Notes under the pieces: model-generated
Databases searched by the model: none
What the model was told of the DNA's origin: nothing
The model's input: only the letters and a program-made list of their open reading frames with translations
Part shown: positions 10,308-16,595 of the stretch, one piece after another
Layout: each line of letters opens with the position of its first letter
Numbering within the stretch: position 1 is the stretch's first letter
Made by a program: the position numbers and the translations under genes
Assembly: GCA_028117185.1 (NCBI GenBank)
Contig: JAOHHD010000023.1
Span: forward strand, 1-24,936
Reading direction: 5' to 3'
Origin: Luminiphilus sp.
GTDB taxonomy: Bacteria; Pseudomonadota; Gammaproteobacteria; Pseudomonadales; Halieaceae
Length of the DNA: 24,936 bases

Positions 10308-10709
10308 TCACGTATCGCAGGGGTAGGCATCTCGTAGCGCAAACATGACCATCACAGATTCATCCACACCCTCGCTGCCACTTGGCAAATCTGCAAACTG
10401 CTTTAGAAGTGCCTCATACCCTGCACCGGTTAAGTACGCCTCCAATGATGAGGCCTTGTCCAAAATCGTCTGTTGGTCCGGGGTGCAGATAATGTCAAAA
10501 GTATTTAATGAATCTGAAATACCAATGATTAGCCCAGCTGTATATCCGTAAGCTTGAGCATCGTCAGAGTTAAGCCGTTTACCTTCTGCTGCCGCCCTCA
10601 TTGCTGATATTCCCTGCAGTAGGTAATCCGGGTTGTCTTCTTGTGATGGATAGCTGGGAGGTGCAATAGCAAAGCTTAATAAAGCAGAACAAACAGCCAA
10701 AAGTCTCAT
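10308..10709 (-). CDS. Rap1a/Tai-family immunity-like secreted protein
   Basis: A 133-residue protein with an N-terminal signal peptide (about residues 1-16, LLAVCSALLSFAIA). The mature part has the Rap1a/Tai layout: an early helix with AYGYTAGLIIGISDSLN, a central Cys before Pro (IICTPDQQ), a helix that ends YLTGAG, and a terminal ALRDAYPC. The spaced Cys residues probably form a disulfide in the periplasm. The founding members (Rap1a of Serratia, Tai4) protect against type VI secreted Tae4-type amidases. No effector gene or secretion system is nearby, so protection against an outside toxin is inferred. It follows a terminator-like repeat. Confidence 0.7.
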   Translation of the reverse strand: MRLLAVCSALLSFAIAPPSYPSQEDNPDYLLQGISAMRAAAEGKRLNSDDAQAYGYTAGLIIGISDSLNTFDIICTPDQQTILDKASSLEAYLTGAGYEALLKQFADLPSGSEGVDESVMVMFALRDAYPCDT

Positions 10710-10736
10710 GATGAAAAAGCTAACACGAAAGTAAAA

Positions 10737-10781
10737 AAGGAGCCAATATTTCAGGCCCCTTTAGTTTTACAAGGAAGTTGT
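10737..10781 (-). terminator. Intrinsic terminator within 45-bp repeat, copy 1
   Basis: Read on the minus strand, AGGGGCC (10754-10760) pairs with GGCTCCT (10738-10744) through one G-U pair, around a 9-nt loop and followed by six T residues. It lies just after the stop of the gene ending at 10783 and 28 nt before the Rap1a-like gene starting at 10709. The 45-bp block is repeated at 11788-11831 with one indel and two substitutions. Confidence 0.75.
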
Positions 10782-10782
10782 C

Positions 10783-11322
10783 TCAGCTACCCACCGCCTC
10801 ATATTTTTGAATCAAGCCCACGGCTATCTTGTCGCAGAAGTCGCGGTCTTTAGTTAAGGGGTGGTCTCTATATCGATCACTGTCTGCCGCGCGGATGTCG
10901 TGAGCGTTAATCCAGTCGGCGTATTCGAGCATTAGGTTTCTACCTTTGCTCTCGAAATGCTGGGTGGTAATGGCCATGACCTCATCAGCAGTCATTGAGT
11001 CGTCGAACACGATGCCCCCATACATAGCGGCGGTTATGCCAAGCGTATTGATCTTCTCGTCGTTAAGGCGCTCATCTACAGCCAAACCGTCGTACAACTT
11101 TTGCCCTCCCAGTAACATGAGCAAACCTGCACAGCGCAGATAACCCAGTTCATATTCATGACTTTGCAAAGGGGTCTCTCTGGGCGCAAATATCTCGTCA
11201 ATCCCCATTGAGAATGGATATGTGCTCGCCTCATCCGAGTACGGTAGTAGCTGGCTTCTCACTTCTACTGACATCAGTAGAAGAGCAAATAAGGAATAAA
11301 CGAATAACGGAAATTTATTCAT
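10783..11322 (-). CDS. Secreted hypothetical protein in Rap1a-like operon
   Basis: A 179-residue protein with a signal peptide (FPLFVYSLFALLLMSVEVRS). The mature region contains YELGYLRCAGLLMLLGG and a late Cys (KDRDFCDKIAVGLIQKY); these two Cys residues could pair. The helical pattern around GYLRCAGLLMLL loosely recalls small periplasmic proteins of the Rap1a/Tai type but lacks the terminal Pro-Cys. The start overlaps the stop of the upstream gene by 8 nt (11315-11322), so the two are translationally coupled. The function is unknown. Confidence 0.72.
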   Translation of the reverse strand: MNKFPLFVYSLFALLLMSVEVRSQLLPYSDEASTYPFSMGIDEIFAPRETPLQSHEYELGYLRCAGLLMLLGGQKLYDGLAVDERLNDEKINTLGITAAMYGGIVFDDSMTADEVMAITTQHFESKGRNLMLEYADWINAHDIRAADSDRYRDHPLTKDRDFCDKIAVGLIQKYEAVGS

Positions 11323-11731
11323 TGGAAAGTTCGTTCAATCGCTCAATGAGTTCTGGGTCGGTAACGACGCTCTTATTGACGGTGTCGTCACAGGGCCACT
11401 TCACTGACATTGCCGACCCTATCCATTCGCCAATGTTCATGGTGGAAAAGGGGTCAAGATTAGCCTCTACGACGGACATGGCGATGTAATCTTCAACTTC
11501 GGCCCACACAATGCCATCAGGGACGCACCACTGATCCAGTTCGTTCATGTAGGCCAGCATTACGCCGTGGCAATAACCTTTGGCATAACCACGTTCTGGG
11601 TTAGTCACGTAGGCGTCTTTACAGGATGCCTTCCACCAACCGATTGAAACAGGCTTATTAAATGGCTGGAAAGGGTCAGCGGACGCGAGAACTGGTGCCA
11701 GCAGTGCGGCAATAGCGAGCCGTGATCTCAT
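11315..11731 (-). CDS. Rap1a/Tai-family immunity-like secreted protein
   Basis: A 138-residue protein with a signal peptide ending near ALLAPVLASA. The mature protein fits the Rap1a/Tai family better than its paralog at 10308: GYAKGYCHGVMLAYMNELDQ, WCVPDGIVWAEVEDYIAM with the Cys-x-Pro motif, and a terminal MSVKWPCDD with the conserved Trp-Pro-Cys. Four Cys residues (two early, one central, one late) are consistent with periplasmic disulfides. Known members neutralise peptidoglycan amidase effectors in the periplasm. It is the first gene of a two-gene unit with the 10783 gene and follows a second copy of the 45-bp terminator repeat. Confidence 0.75.
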   Translation of the reverse strand: MRSRLAIAALLAPVLASADPFQPFNKPVSIGWWKASCKDAYVTNPERGYAKGYCHGVMLAYMNELDQWCVPDGIVWAEVEDYIAMSVVEANLDPFSTMNIGEWIGSAMSVKWPCDDTVNKSVVTDPELIERLNELSNE

Positions 11732-11787
11732 CCTGATCGCCCTCTCAAAATCTCTGACTTGACCGGATCATACCCCCAAAATAAAAT

Positions 11788-11831
11788 AAGGAGCCAATAT
11801 TTCAGGCCCCTTAGTCTTACAAGGATGTTGT
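11788..11831 (-). repeat. 45-bp terminator repeat, copy 2 (orphan)
   Basis: Copy of 10737-10781 with the same AGGGGCC/GGCTCCT hairpin (11805-11811 with 11789-11795), but the T run is interrupted (TTATTTTATTTTG). No minus-strand gene ends just before it, so there is nothing obvious for it to terminate. Sequence further out (CAGCGGTGGGCTGG on the minus strand) resembles the 3' end of the 10783 gene, suggesting the remnant of a lost gene. The stretch 11732-12034 holds this repeat and otherwise only a possible -10 (TATGAT, minus strand, 11767-11772). Confidence 0.75.
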
Positions 11832-12034
11832 ACCAGCAGCCCTCCAGCCCACCGCTGTCCAACTAGTCTGCCAAGTTAGGTAATGCTCTGGAACGTCATA
11901 GGTGGTCAGTTGGCATCTTCTGTCAAGCCTTTGACGCGTTCAGTCAATCTTCAGGAGCTGCGATCTCTCATGATATGTTCATCAAGTGCGAACTGTTGCG
12001 ACAGACGGTAACCTTCATGACGTGGGACTCATAA

Positions 12035-12250
12035 ATGAACTTACTTTGGAATCTTGCTGATGCCGCTATTGCCTTCGCATACATCGCGACTCCTTGGGTT
12101 TTATTAGCCAATGGTGCTGACAAGCTGGATATTGAGATTCCAGATTGGCTGGACGACGGACTAATCGGAACCTTTCTGTTCGTCGGTTGGGCTGTCTTTG
12201 CTATGTATCTGGCCAGGCAAACAACACTTGGGATGGGTTTCGGTCCTTAG
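12035..12250 (+). CDS. Small two-span membrane protein
   Basis: A 71-residue protein with two hydrophobic segments, LADAAIAFAYIATPWVLLAN and LIGTFLFVGWAVFAMYLA, separated by an acidic loop (DKLDIEIPDWLDDG). It starts at ATG 12035 with only a weak upstream GGGA. It heads a plus-strand run of small membrane-protein genes in the middle of the island. I do not recognise it; coding is supported by the clean hydrophobicity pattern. Confidence 0.5.
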   Translation: MNLLWNLADAAIAFAYIATPWVLLANGADKLDIEIPDWLDDGLIGTFLFVGWAVFAMYLARQTTLGMGFGP

Positions 12251-12369
12251 GTTACTCTGCCAAGGAGCGTAATTGATAAGCTACGAGAGTAACAAGCCAG
12301 TAGCTCAGTAATAGGCGGTGAATCCGTTTCAGAACGACGAGCCTGATGTCTCACTAAGGGGAAGTAACA

Positions 12370-12618
12370 GTGAAAAAGATATGGATGGGTTACATAGTGG
12401 CGATGCATGTCGTTATTAAAATAACCGCATTTTTAGCAGTTGGCGTCATTGTTGGAGAATGGTTGGACTCGACCATTATTGGAACGATAGCCGCCTTCAT
12501 TGCTTATGCCACTGGCCTCCTAATGATTTTGGTTGTCCCTCTTGCTTTTGTCTTTGTGGGTATACCCAATCTACTGTTTGCTAAGTTGGGGTGGATAACT
12601 GATGCTGACCTCAGCTAA
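12370..12618 (+). CDS. Small two-span membrane protein
   Basis: An 82-residue hydrophobic protein starting at GTG 12370, with AAGGGGAAG just upstream as a good ribosome binding site. Two or three helices are visible (VVIKITAFLAVGVIVGEWL, IIGTIAAFIAYATGLLMILV, and a segment around VPLAFVFVGI). There is a short loop (LDSTIIG) between the first two. No known family or catalytic residue is evident. It is probably transcribed with its neighbours. Confidence 0.55.
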   Translation: MKKIWMGYIVAMHVVIKITAFLAVGVIVGEWLDSTIIGTIAAFIAYATGLLMILVVPLAFVFVGIPNLLFAKLGWITDADLS

Positions 12619-12658
12619 CCCGTTAGATGATTGGAAGTACTCAAATGTCGAGTCATGA

Positions 12659-12976
12659 GTGGTCAGGTGTGATTTGAAAGTCGACCCTAGACTGCTAACG
12701 GCCTCAATGATTGCGCTGGGTGCCGCACTTCTGCCATTGCCCTACGCCTACTACATGCTCCTGCGTGTGGGTATGTGCGGATTCTTTGCCTACCTCGCGT
12801 ACACAGCCTCTCAATCAAACGAGCAGGGTTTAGCTTGGGTGCTAGGCATTACCGCGGTGATCTATAACCCCTTTGCTCCGCTGCATTTGGGGCGCGAGGT
12901 TTGGACTGTGGTCAATCTTGCGACTATCGGCCTGCTGCTTTTTATAAAGGGCCGCGTTTCTTTACCAAAAGAATGA
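12659..12976 (+). CDS. DUF6804 family membrane protein
   Basis: About 105 residues from GTG 12659; TTG 12674 or ATG 12707 are possible starts, since no clear ribosome binding site decides. The family pattern is clear: ALLPLPYAYYMLLRVGMCGF, LAYTASQSNEQGLAWVLGI, VIYNPFAPLHLGREVWTVVN and a final hydrophobic helix. Members are small three-span inner membrane proteins of unknown function. The stop overlaps the ATG of the thermonuclease gene (ATGA, 12973-12976), so the two are coupled. Confidence 0.78.
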   Translation: MVRCDLKVDPRLLTASMIALGAALLPLPYAYYMLLRVGMCGFFAYLAYTASQSNEQGLAWVLGITAVIYNPFAPLHLGREVWTVVNLATIGLLLFIKGRVSLPKE

Positions 12977-13458
12977 AATTCGCGCATACGATTACAGGTC
13001 TCACGCTTGCGTCGCTACTTTGCTTCGCTTGGGCAGCGGACAGACCTAGCGGCATCCCTGAAGAAGCCAAGTGGGTCAAAGTAGACAGAGTTGTAGACGG
13101 AGACACCATTGTCCTCATGGATAAAACACGTGTCCGCTTACATGGGATTGATACACCAGAGCGCGACCAGCCTTACGGTAAGCAAGCTACTCGTGCTTTG
13201 GATGCACTGATTAAAGCCAAGGTCTTTGTTGAGGAGAAGGACACTGACAGGTACGGGCGTTTAGTTGGAGTCTTGTACACAGCAGAAGGACTCAACGTGA
13301 ATCTAGAGATGGTCTGTAGTGGTCACGCTTGGTGGTACGAACGTTACGCTAGGCTGCATAGTGATCTTGAGGATTGTCAGGAGTCTGCGCAGGGGGCTAG
13401 GCTAGGACTTTGGGCTGATGATAGTCCTGTTGCGCCTTGGGTCTGGAGGAGAGGATAG
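12973..13458 (+). CDS. Secreted thermonuclease (SNase) family nuclease
   Basis: A 161-residue protein with a signal peptide (LTLASLLCFAWA, cleavage near residue 21). The staphylococcal-nuclease (OB-fold) domain follows: VDRVVDGDTIVLMD carries the metal-binding Asp, RVRLHGIDTPERDQPYG the first catalytic Arg and the Glu, and DRYGRLVGVLY the second catalytic Arg. All expected catalytic positions are present. Such enzymes cut single- and double-stranded DNA or RNA with calcium. The ATG overlaps the DUF6804 stop, which fixes the start. Its likely role is extracytoplasmic nucleic acid degradation. Confidence 0.88.
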   Translation: MKFAHTITGLTLASLLCFAWAADRPSGIPEEAKWVKVDRVVDGDTIVLMDKTRVRLHGIDTPERDQPYGKQATRALDALIKAKVFVEEKDTDRYGRLVGVLYTAEGLNVNLEMVCSGHAWWYERYARLHSDLEDCQESAQGARLGLWADDSPVAPWVWRRG

Positions 13459-13472
13459 TTCAGTCGGATAAT

Positions 13473-14372
13473 CTAGGCGGCAGATTTTCTCATCCAGCCC
13501 ACTACCCAATCCAGCAAGCCGTATTTATCATTTATATCAAGAAACACCCATTGGCCATTGGCGTTAACCTCTAGAAAAGCTAGTTCCCCATTGTCGCGTA
13601 ACATAAAGTCATAGCGTCCAAACTCTAAATCTAACTCAGCGGATAGTATGCGCAGGTTATCCTCGACTTCTGAATCTAGCTCGAAAGGAAACCACTCCTG
13701 CTCCGAATAATCAAACGATTGCGCTTCACGCCAATCCAGCCCACTCAAACCTGAACGGTCTCTGCGAAAACCAAAACATCTCTCATCACAATAAAATACA
13801 GTCACGTCCCATTGCGACTGCACTGCCTCTTGCAGGTACCATACAAATTTAGGGTGAAGCGTACCTATATCCACCTCAGTGGTAAGGAGAACCTTCTTAT
13901 CCTCAGATGTTTCAGATGCTAAAGATTTTGCAACGATGCGCCTTCCTGCCAACGCCTTTGAGCCAGCGAGGTTGACGGACGTTAAGGTGTCTGGAACAAG
14001 GAAATACTTGGCCGCAGCCCCTAGGATAGTCATCTTGCCGTACCGGTTATGAAAGTCCGGAGGATTTCCTATCACCTTACAGTTCAAACGACACCAGCCG
14101 TATAAATCTCTGCAAAGATAACGAGCCTCAGCGGCAGCGTACTTGCTGAGATCCGGCTTCCAATATGAGAACGCTTTCCACCAGCAAGCCGCAGAAACGG
14201 TCTTACTTGTTATGGACAGACCAGCAGGGCTAGTAATGCTCCAATAGTTTTGCGTAAACTCAATGTCGTATTCTTCTAGCAAGTCATGGTTTAGCCGGAA
14301 TATCCCGTCACCATATCTATGGACCAAACGGTCTGCTGTTCCATCAACCGACCCAGTAATCAGAAGAAGCAA
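13473..14372 (-). CDS. MvdC/MvdD-like ATP-grasp graspetide (omega-ester peptide) ligase
   Basis: A 299-residue protein with the architecture of graspetide synthetases. The pre-ATP-grasp N-terminus reads LLLITGSVDGTADRLVHRYG then GIFRLNHD, followed by the WWKAFSYW strand and NPPDFHNRYGKMTILGAAAK. In the ATP-grasp fold, VAKS holds Lys149 for ATP phosphates and YLQEAV is the hinge. GLDWRE carries the Asp-Trp-Arg triad (213-215) typical of the family. YDFML and LEVNANGQW (Asp255, Glu268, Asn270) bind Mg-ATP. These enzymes phosphorylate Asp/Glu side chains and close them onto Thr/Ser (ester) or Lys (amide). It starts at TTG 14372, as a stop codon lies two codons upstream. It lies 10 nt after the candidate precursor, on the same strand. 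Confidence 0.88.
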   Translation of the reverse strand: MLLLITGSVDGTADRLVHRYGDGIFRLNHDLLEEYDIEFTQNYWSITSPAGLSITSKTVSAACWWKAFSYWKPDLSKYAAAEARYLCRDLYGWCRLNCKVIGNPPDFHNRYGKMTILGAAAKYFLVPDTLTSVNLAGSKALAGRRIVAKSLASETSEDKKVLLTTEVDIGTLHPKFVWYLQEAVQSQWDVTVFYCDERCFGFRRDRSGLSGLDWREAQSFDYSEQEWFPFELDSEVEDNLRILSAELDLEFGRYDFMLRDNGELAFLEVNANGQWVFLDINDKYGLLDWVVGWMRKSAA

Positions 14373-14382
14373 TTTTTATTGT

Positions 14383-14655
14383 TCAGCAATCACCTGTGCA
14401 GTCGCTGTCTGCGTCAGAGTCGCGTGGCTGCCCATCGCTGCCGAACGTCTGTGTCCCTGACATGGTCGAAGTTGAAAGGGTCATTGTTTGTGCCGTTTCC
14501 ACACCACCAAAATCCACACCGTCAAATGCACGGTCGAGCGCACCTTGCATCGTGAACGCCGCTTGATCTTCATGGCTATACTGCAATGTGACTGCGTGTG
14601 TCTCAGTTGGAGGTGCTGTCATTAAGTCTTCTGGAACTATTAATTGCTCAAGCAT
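14383..14655 (-). CDS. Candidate graspetide precursor peptide
   Basis: A 90-residue acidic peptide without lysine, immediately upstream of the ATP-grasp ligase gene. The ATG at 14655 is chosen because AAGGAGA (14662-14668) lies 6 nt upstream and a promoter precedes it; an open frame further upstream would run through that promoter. The first about 53 residues look like a leader (MLEQLIVPEDLMTAPP; ALDRAFDGVDFGG). The C-terminal part has hydroxyl residues at every second position (62, 64, 66, 68, 70), a turn-like FGSDGQPR, then Asp at 79, 81, 83 and 85, and ends DCTGDC. Hydroxyl donors and acid acceptors are what an omega-ester ligase needs. Assignment rests on position and composition; the microviridin PFFARFL leader and TxKxPSD core are absent. 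Confidence 0.75.
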   Translation of the reverse strand: MLEQLIVPEDLMTAPPTETHAVTLQYSHEDQAAFTMQGALDRAFDGVDFGGVETAQTMTLSTSTMSGTQTFGSDGQPRDSDADSDCTGDC

Positions 14656-14661
14656 TAGGTA

Positions 14662-14714
14662 TCTCCTTTTTTTATGTCTAACAAGTTTTATACGCTTTTT
14701 TAAGATTTTGGCAA
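14662..14714 (-). promoter_or_regulatory. Promoter and ribosome binding site of the graspetide cassette
   Basis: On the minus strand, TTGCCA (14709-14714) is a 5/6 -35 match and TATAAA (14687-14692) a 5/6 -10 match, with a 16-nt spacer. Transcription would start near 14680, giving a 5' leader of about 25 nt that contains AAGGAGA (14662-14668). These are among the best expression signals in the island. Confidence 0.7.
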
Positions 14715-14743
14715 TAGGGCTTTTGTCTTTGCGCCTCAAGAAT

Positions 14744-14782
14744 AAAAATAATCAGCACCACCGCTTGCGTAACCACCTGTAA
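14744..14782. repeat. 39-bp dispersed repeat, copy 2
   Basis: Differs from 10219-10257 by one base. It lies about 30 nt upstream of the -35 box of the graspetide cassette. The surrounding 14783-14932 has no clear gene; on the minus strand, Gly-rich fragments in two frames (YTGSGGVFGYY and TGGYASGGADYF) suggest the decayed end of a coding sequence. Confidence 0.9.
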
Positions 14783-14932
14783 TACCCAAACACGCCACCA
14801 GAGCCTGTGTATGGCTCTCTGAGCAACGTTACGTAAAAAGTAATGGGAAGGTACGGGGTGCGCTTTGATGCTCGTGAGAGGGCGCGAAGGAGATTCACGA
14901 GCATATACCCTAATCGCTGCTTTGTCAAGTTG

Positions 14933-16189
14933 CTAAGGTAGATCCACCTTTACCCTTGCTAACCCACTTGTTTCCATCTGCCTATCCCAGCACTCAAGCA
15001 TCGTTTCTTCAGCCCACTTCAGGTGTTCCTGCTGCACAGCAACGGCATCGTGAACAGGTAAGCACACTATGTCCTTTTTGATGCCCTCAAGCATGACTTG
15101 TTTCAGGATCTGGCCTTCGTAGTTCTGGCCGTGGATGCCCCAACCAGTAAACAAATCAATATCAGGGAACACTCTGTTTGCTGCGTCGGTTAAACGTTGG
15201 AAGTCTTGTCTAGTGATCCCTGCAAGTGCGCACCTAGATGCTGCTTTACCTGCATCGTCAGCACCCATGGCAACAGTGATGAACTGTTTGACGGTATCTC
15301 TGTGTAAACCGCCAGCAGCTTCGCCTATGTCCTCGTATGGTGTTGCTCCTGCATCAACGCCTTTGTCGTATGCAAGATTAAGCCTGAGGTGGTTGGCACT
15401 GAAGTCGACTTCGCCAATAGGTTTGTTGTTGATGAGCGTATTGATCCTGAGTCTAATCTTGCGGTCAGGTAGGCTTTGAAAAGGCGTGTACAACCGACCA
15501 CCTTGGAGGATGTTGTTCTTGTACTTCAGCTGCACAGGACCTTTACAGGCCCACTGCTGATCCTTCAGGAACTCGTTGATCTGGATTAATTCTTGAACCT
15601 CGTAATGATCGTCAGGCAGATGCTGAATTGCTTCCCAGCCATCATCAGGTGTATTCGCGATGAGATACGGTGGCTCAATTGGTTGTTCTATTTTCAGAAA
15701 GTATTCCCACAGCAGCCATGTCAGAGTGGGCAGGGGACTAATGCGAGCCGTTACGGGATTGTCCTTGTATGCCTTGCCCTCTTTGTACTCAACGAAGTTG
15801 TTGTCTTTGAGGTAGTCAACGATGGTCTTCATGGGTCGGTAGCTAAGACCCAATCTACGTGTCCAGTAGTTGTCTTGACTGTAAAACTTGGAGTCCATTG
15901 GAACCAGTAGCCAGTTGCGCTGGTACATCACGTAAGTCAGATTGAGCAGGATGATGGTCCAGTGCTTCTTCTGTTTCTCAACGTCAGCAGGGTTGCGATT
16001 GCCTTTGGTGTGCCTGAGGAAGCTGTTTTCCACGATGGATTGATCAAACGTGGCAGCAGCCTCAGTTCCAGCAGATAGCTCAAGCGGTCTGATCCACTGA
16101 TGGTGGTTGTAGTCATCAGCGGGTGCCTCGTGTGCATCTGAAATCAGGTCGTAGAGATAATGGGCATGGTCTTCAGGTGTGTTATGCAT
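14933..16189 (-). CDS. Family A polymerase-like mobile-element protein with winged-helix region
   Basis: A 418-residue protein. Residues 103-142 look like a winged helix (YWTRRLGLSYRPMKTIVDYL, then NNFVEYKEGKAY). The C-terminal half resembles a reduced family A DNA polymerase palm. IGEVDFSANHLRLNLAY matches motif A with Asp262, GLHRDTVKQFITVAMGA could replace the finger helix, and IVCLPVHDAVAVQQEH matches motif C with His380-Asp381. Related uncharacterised proteins occur in integrase-associated islands and plasmids. No 3'-5' exonuclease domain is present. An element-specific replication or repair role is inferred, not shown. An AT-rich non-coding region lies directly upstream. Confidence 0.6.
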   Translation of the reverse strand: MHNTPEDHAHYLYDLISDAHEAPADDYNHHQWIRPLELSAGTEAAATFDQSIVENSFLRHTKGNRNPADVEKQKKHWTIILLNLTYVMYQRNWLLVPMDSKFYSQDNYWTRRLGLSYRPMKTIVDYLKDNNFVEYKEGKAYKDNPVTARISPLPTLTWLLWEYFLKIEQPIEPPYLIANTPDDGWEAIQHLPDDHYEVQELIQINEFLKDQQWACKGPVQLKYKNNILQGGRLYTPFQSLPDRKIRLRINTLINNKPIGEVDFSANHLRLNLAYDKGVDAGATPYEDIGEAAGGLHRDTVKQFITVAMGADDAGKAASRCALAGITRQDFQRLTDAANRVFPDIDLFTGWGIHGQNYEGQILKQVMLEGIKKDIVCLPVHDAVAVQQEHLKWAEETMLECWDRQMETSGLARVKVDLP

Positions 16190-16595
16190 AAGCCTATGCT
16201 ACCTCTGAATAACAATAGTAGTAACTGTCGTTATTCTTAGTTTATCCACCCAACGAACTATCAATAGGAATATAACTAACGTATTGAATTTATTATTAAA
16301 AATATAATAAATACAACTACAGAAGCACCTTTAGGCACACTCACTTCCTGCTTTTAGTAATAGATATAAATACGAATAAAAACAATTAGTTAGCAAACAC
16401 TGACTTGCTTTGCTGCTTTTGCAGTCTGTATTGCTGCTTAGGTTTAAAAATAGGAGTGTAGTTAGCGCCTACTTACGCTGCAGCGGTTTTCTAAAGGTGC
16501 ACTGCTGACCTACAGTAGCTAAGAAAGGCTATTCAGTGGCTGAGCTAGAATGATTGCAATCGCTAAACGGCGACCACTGCCTTAGAGGACTTGAG
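16190..16595. other. AT-rich region between polymerase-like gene and integrase
   Basis: About 400 bases without a convincing gene. The part at 16240-16400 is strongly AT-rich and holds a perfect inverted repeat ATTTATTAT/ATAATAAAT (16288-16296 and 16304-16312, 7-nt loop). A second, widely spaced inverted repeat is GCACCTTTAG (16325-16334) with CTAAAGGTGC (16491-16500). It must contain the promoter for the polymerase-like gene and could hold an element replication origin. No excisionase ORF is apparent. Confidence 0.6.

Noticed and set aside
14383..14655. Classification of the precursor as a microviridin or marinostatin
   Set aside because: No PFFARFL-type leader helix and no TxKxPSD or TMRYPSD core; only the ligase type and position support a graspetide.
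14383..14739. A longer, 118-residue version of the graspetide precursor with a Lys/Arg-rich N-terminus
   Set aside because: It would begin upstream of the -35/-10 promoter found at 14687-14714, lacks a ribosome binding site and has a composition unlike the rest; ATG 14655 has AAGGAGA at correct spacing.
14744..14932. A further small peptide gene ending GYASGGADYF upstream of the graspetide cassette
   Set aside because: The matching frame reaches a stop codon upstream before any convincing start, and a frameshift splits the Gly-rich part; at most a decayed fragment.
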